Positions 63,655 to 64,000 of a DNA stretch of 64,000 bases are shown piece by piece. The notes under the pieces were generated by a model. That model was not told where the DNA came from. It saw nothing but the letters and a program-made list of their open reading frames with translations, and did not search any database. Each line of letters begins with the position of its first letter. The stretch's first letter is position 1. The position numbers were made by a program, and so were the translations under genes. The stretch lies in the NCBI RefSeq assembly GCF_016650695.1, contig NZ_JAEKFH010000003.1, forward strand, positions 124,001-188,000. The letters run 5' to 3'. Origin of the DNA: Pseudomonas sp. TH41. GTDB lineage: Bacteria > Pseudomonadota > Gammaproteobacteria > Pseudomonadales > Pseudomonadaceae.

Positions 63655-63816
63655 GTGACCTACCTCTTAACCCTCCTACTATGCCTTCAATACTCCCAGC
63701 TACTAATCTTACAGATAATGCAGAACTACAGCATTCTAGCCATAGCCCTAAATATAATCTGCTACTCGATCACCCAGATAATTACAATCCAACACACCTA
63801 CAAGAGAACACCATGA
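63655..63816 (+). CDS. Possible 53-residue hydrophobic membrane protein
   Basis: GTG start at 63655. Two hydrophobic stretches: TYLLTLLLCLQYSQLLILQI and ILAIALNIICYSI. A short basic tail follows. Its TGA overlaps the next ATG (ATGA at 63813). The ribosome site is weak. Coupling to the next gene supports it. Confidence 0.45.
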   Translation: MTYLLTLLLCLQYSQLLILQIMQNYSILAIALNIICYSITQIITIQHTYKRTP

Positions 63817-64000
63817 ACCTAACAGATAAAGACAAGACCGAATACATTGAGACAAACTCACATTGCAACCTAGCCAAACGGTTAGGCGTATCCATGCTTA
63901 CCCTAGATACTTACGCCGAGGAACAAGGATGGAAAGAGGAACACCGCATCTACTGGCATGACAAGTCCATTGAGATTCTAAAACAGGAACTCGTCAATGG
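63813..64000 (+). CDS. Partial helix-turn-helix protein, runs off the window
   Basis: ATG with AAGAGAAC before it, 62 codons visible. The segment NLAKRLGVSMLTLDTYAEEQ looks like a recognition-helix region. It has no stop before the window end. Possibly another regulator of the element. Confidence 0.5.
   Translation, partial: MNLTDKDKTEYIETNSHCNLAKRLGVSMLTLDTYAEEQGWKEEHRIYWHDKSIEILKQELVN

Larger units (their letters stand above)
59494..64000. mobile_element. Integrative element at tRNA-Val, left end, extends past the window
   Basis: Begins at the tRNA-Val 3' remnant, with an integrase gene 78 bases inside. From about 59.6 kb the DNA is clearly richer in A and T than the host, with short, closely packed or overlapping genes on one strand. 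No capsid, tail or conjugation gene is seen in the 4.5 kb available. Confidence 0.8.

Overview
The window is chromosomal DNA of a Pseudomonas, most likely from the P. fluorescens group. The evidence is the gene order ihfA-pheT-pheS-rplT-rpmI-infC-thrS with an AUU start for infC, an RsmE-like CsrA, a DUF1654 protein, an rbs operon ending in a nucleoside hydrolase, and GC-rich codon use up to about 55 kb. All identifications come from reading motifs and from remembered family features; no database search was run.

Layout. (1) 0-8.2 kb: a NylB-like serine hydrolase followed by a DUF1302 / DUF1329 / YCF48-like / RND exporter cluster. (2) 8.2-8.6 kb: the C-terminal remnant of a tyrosine recombinase and a 10-bp tandem repeat. 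(3) 8.7-16.5 kb: a catabolic island resembling terephthalate (tph) operons. It has an IclR regulator divergent from dioxygenase alpha and beta subunits, a PdxA-like dihydrodiol dehydrogenase and a reductase, all joined by ATGA overlaps. An aromatic-acid MFS transporter that appears frameshifted and an outer-membrane porin follow. (4) 16.9-29.2 kb: small uncharacterised genes, then a cluster with a three-subunit molybdenum hydroxylase (large subunit fused to a CoxG-like domain), acyl-CoA ligase, enoyl-CoA hydratase, MFS transporter, XdhC, alpha/beta hydrolase and AraC regulator. This is probably CoA-dependent catabolism of an unknown organic acid. (5) 29.4-31.6 kb: a GAF-PAS-GGDEF-EAL protein. 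(6) 31.9-39.4 kb: tRNA-Pro(GGG) and the conserved translation block. (7) 39.8-55 kb: housekeeping and small genes, the rbs operon with a clear RbsR-type operator, a secreted asparaginase, a LexA-box-controlled DUF1654-endonuclease I pair, rsmE and a Tat-exported carbonic anhydrase.

(8) 55.4-64 kb is an accessory hotspot at the 3' end of a tRNA-Val(GAC) gene. It holds two decayed copies of a phage integrase C-terminus, remnants of phage lysis and tail genes (one SleB-type endolysin is still intact), and a complete 1311-bp IS3-family element with a 3-bp target duplication and a canonical A AAA AAG frameshift site. Next come the displaced 45-bp tRNA-Val 3' end with its terminator, and then a visibly AT-richer integrative element that runs off the right edge. 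That element encodes a tyrosine recombinase, very small translationally coupled ORFs, winged-helix-like proteins and a P-loop/DEVP helicase-like protein with a C-terminal helix-turn-helix. It also carries paired 29-bp repeats and a long dyad. It is the best candidate in the window for an undescribed system: an integrating replicon or satellite with its own origin-binding helicase.
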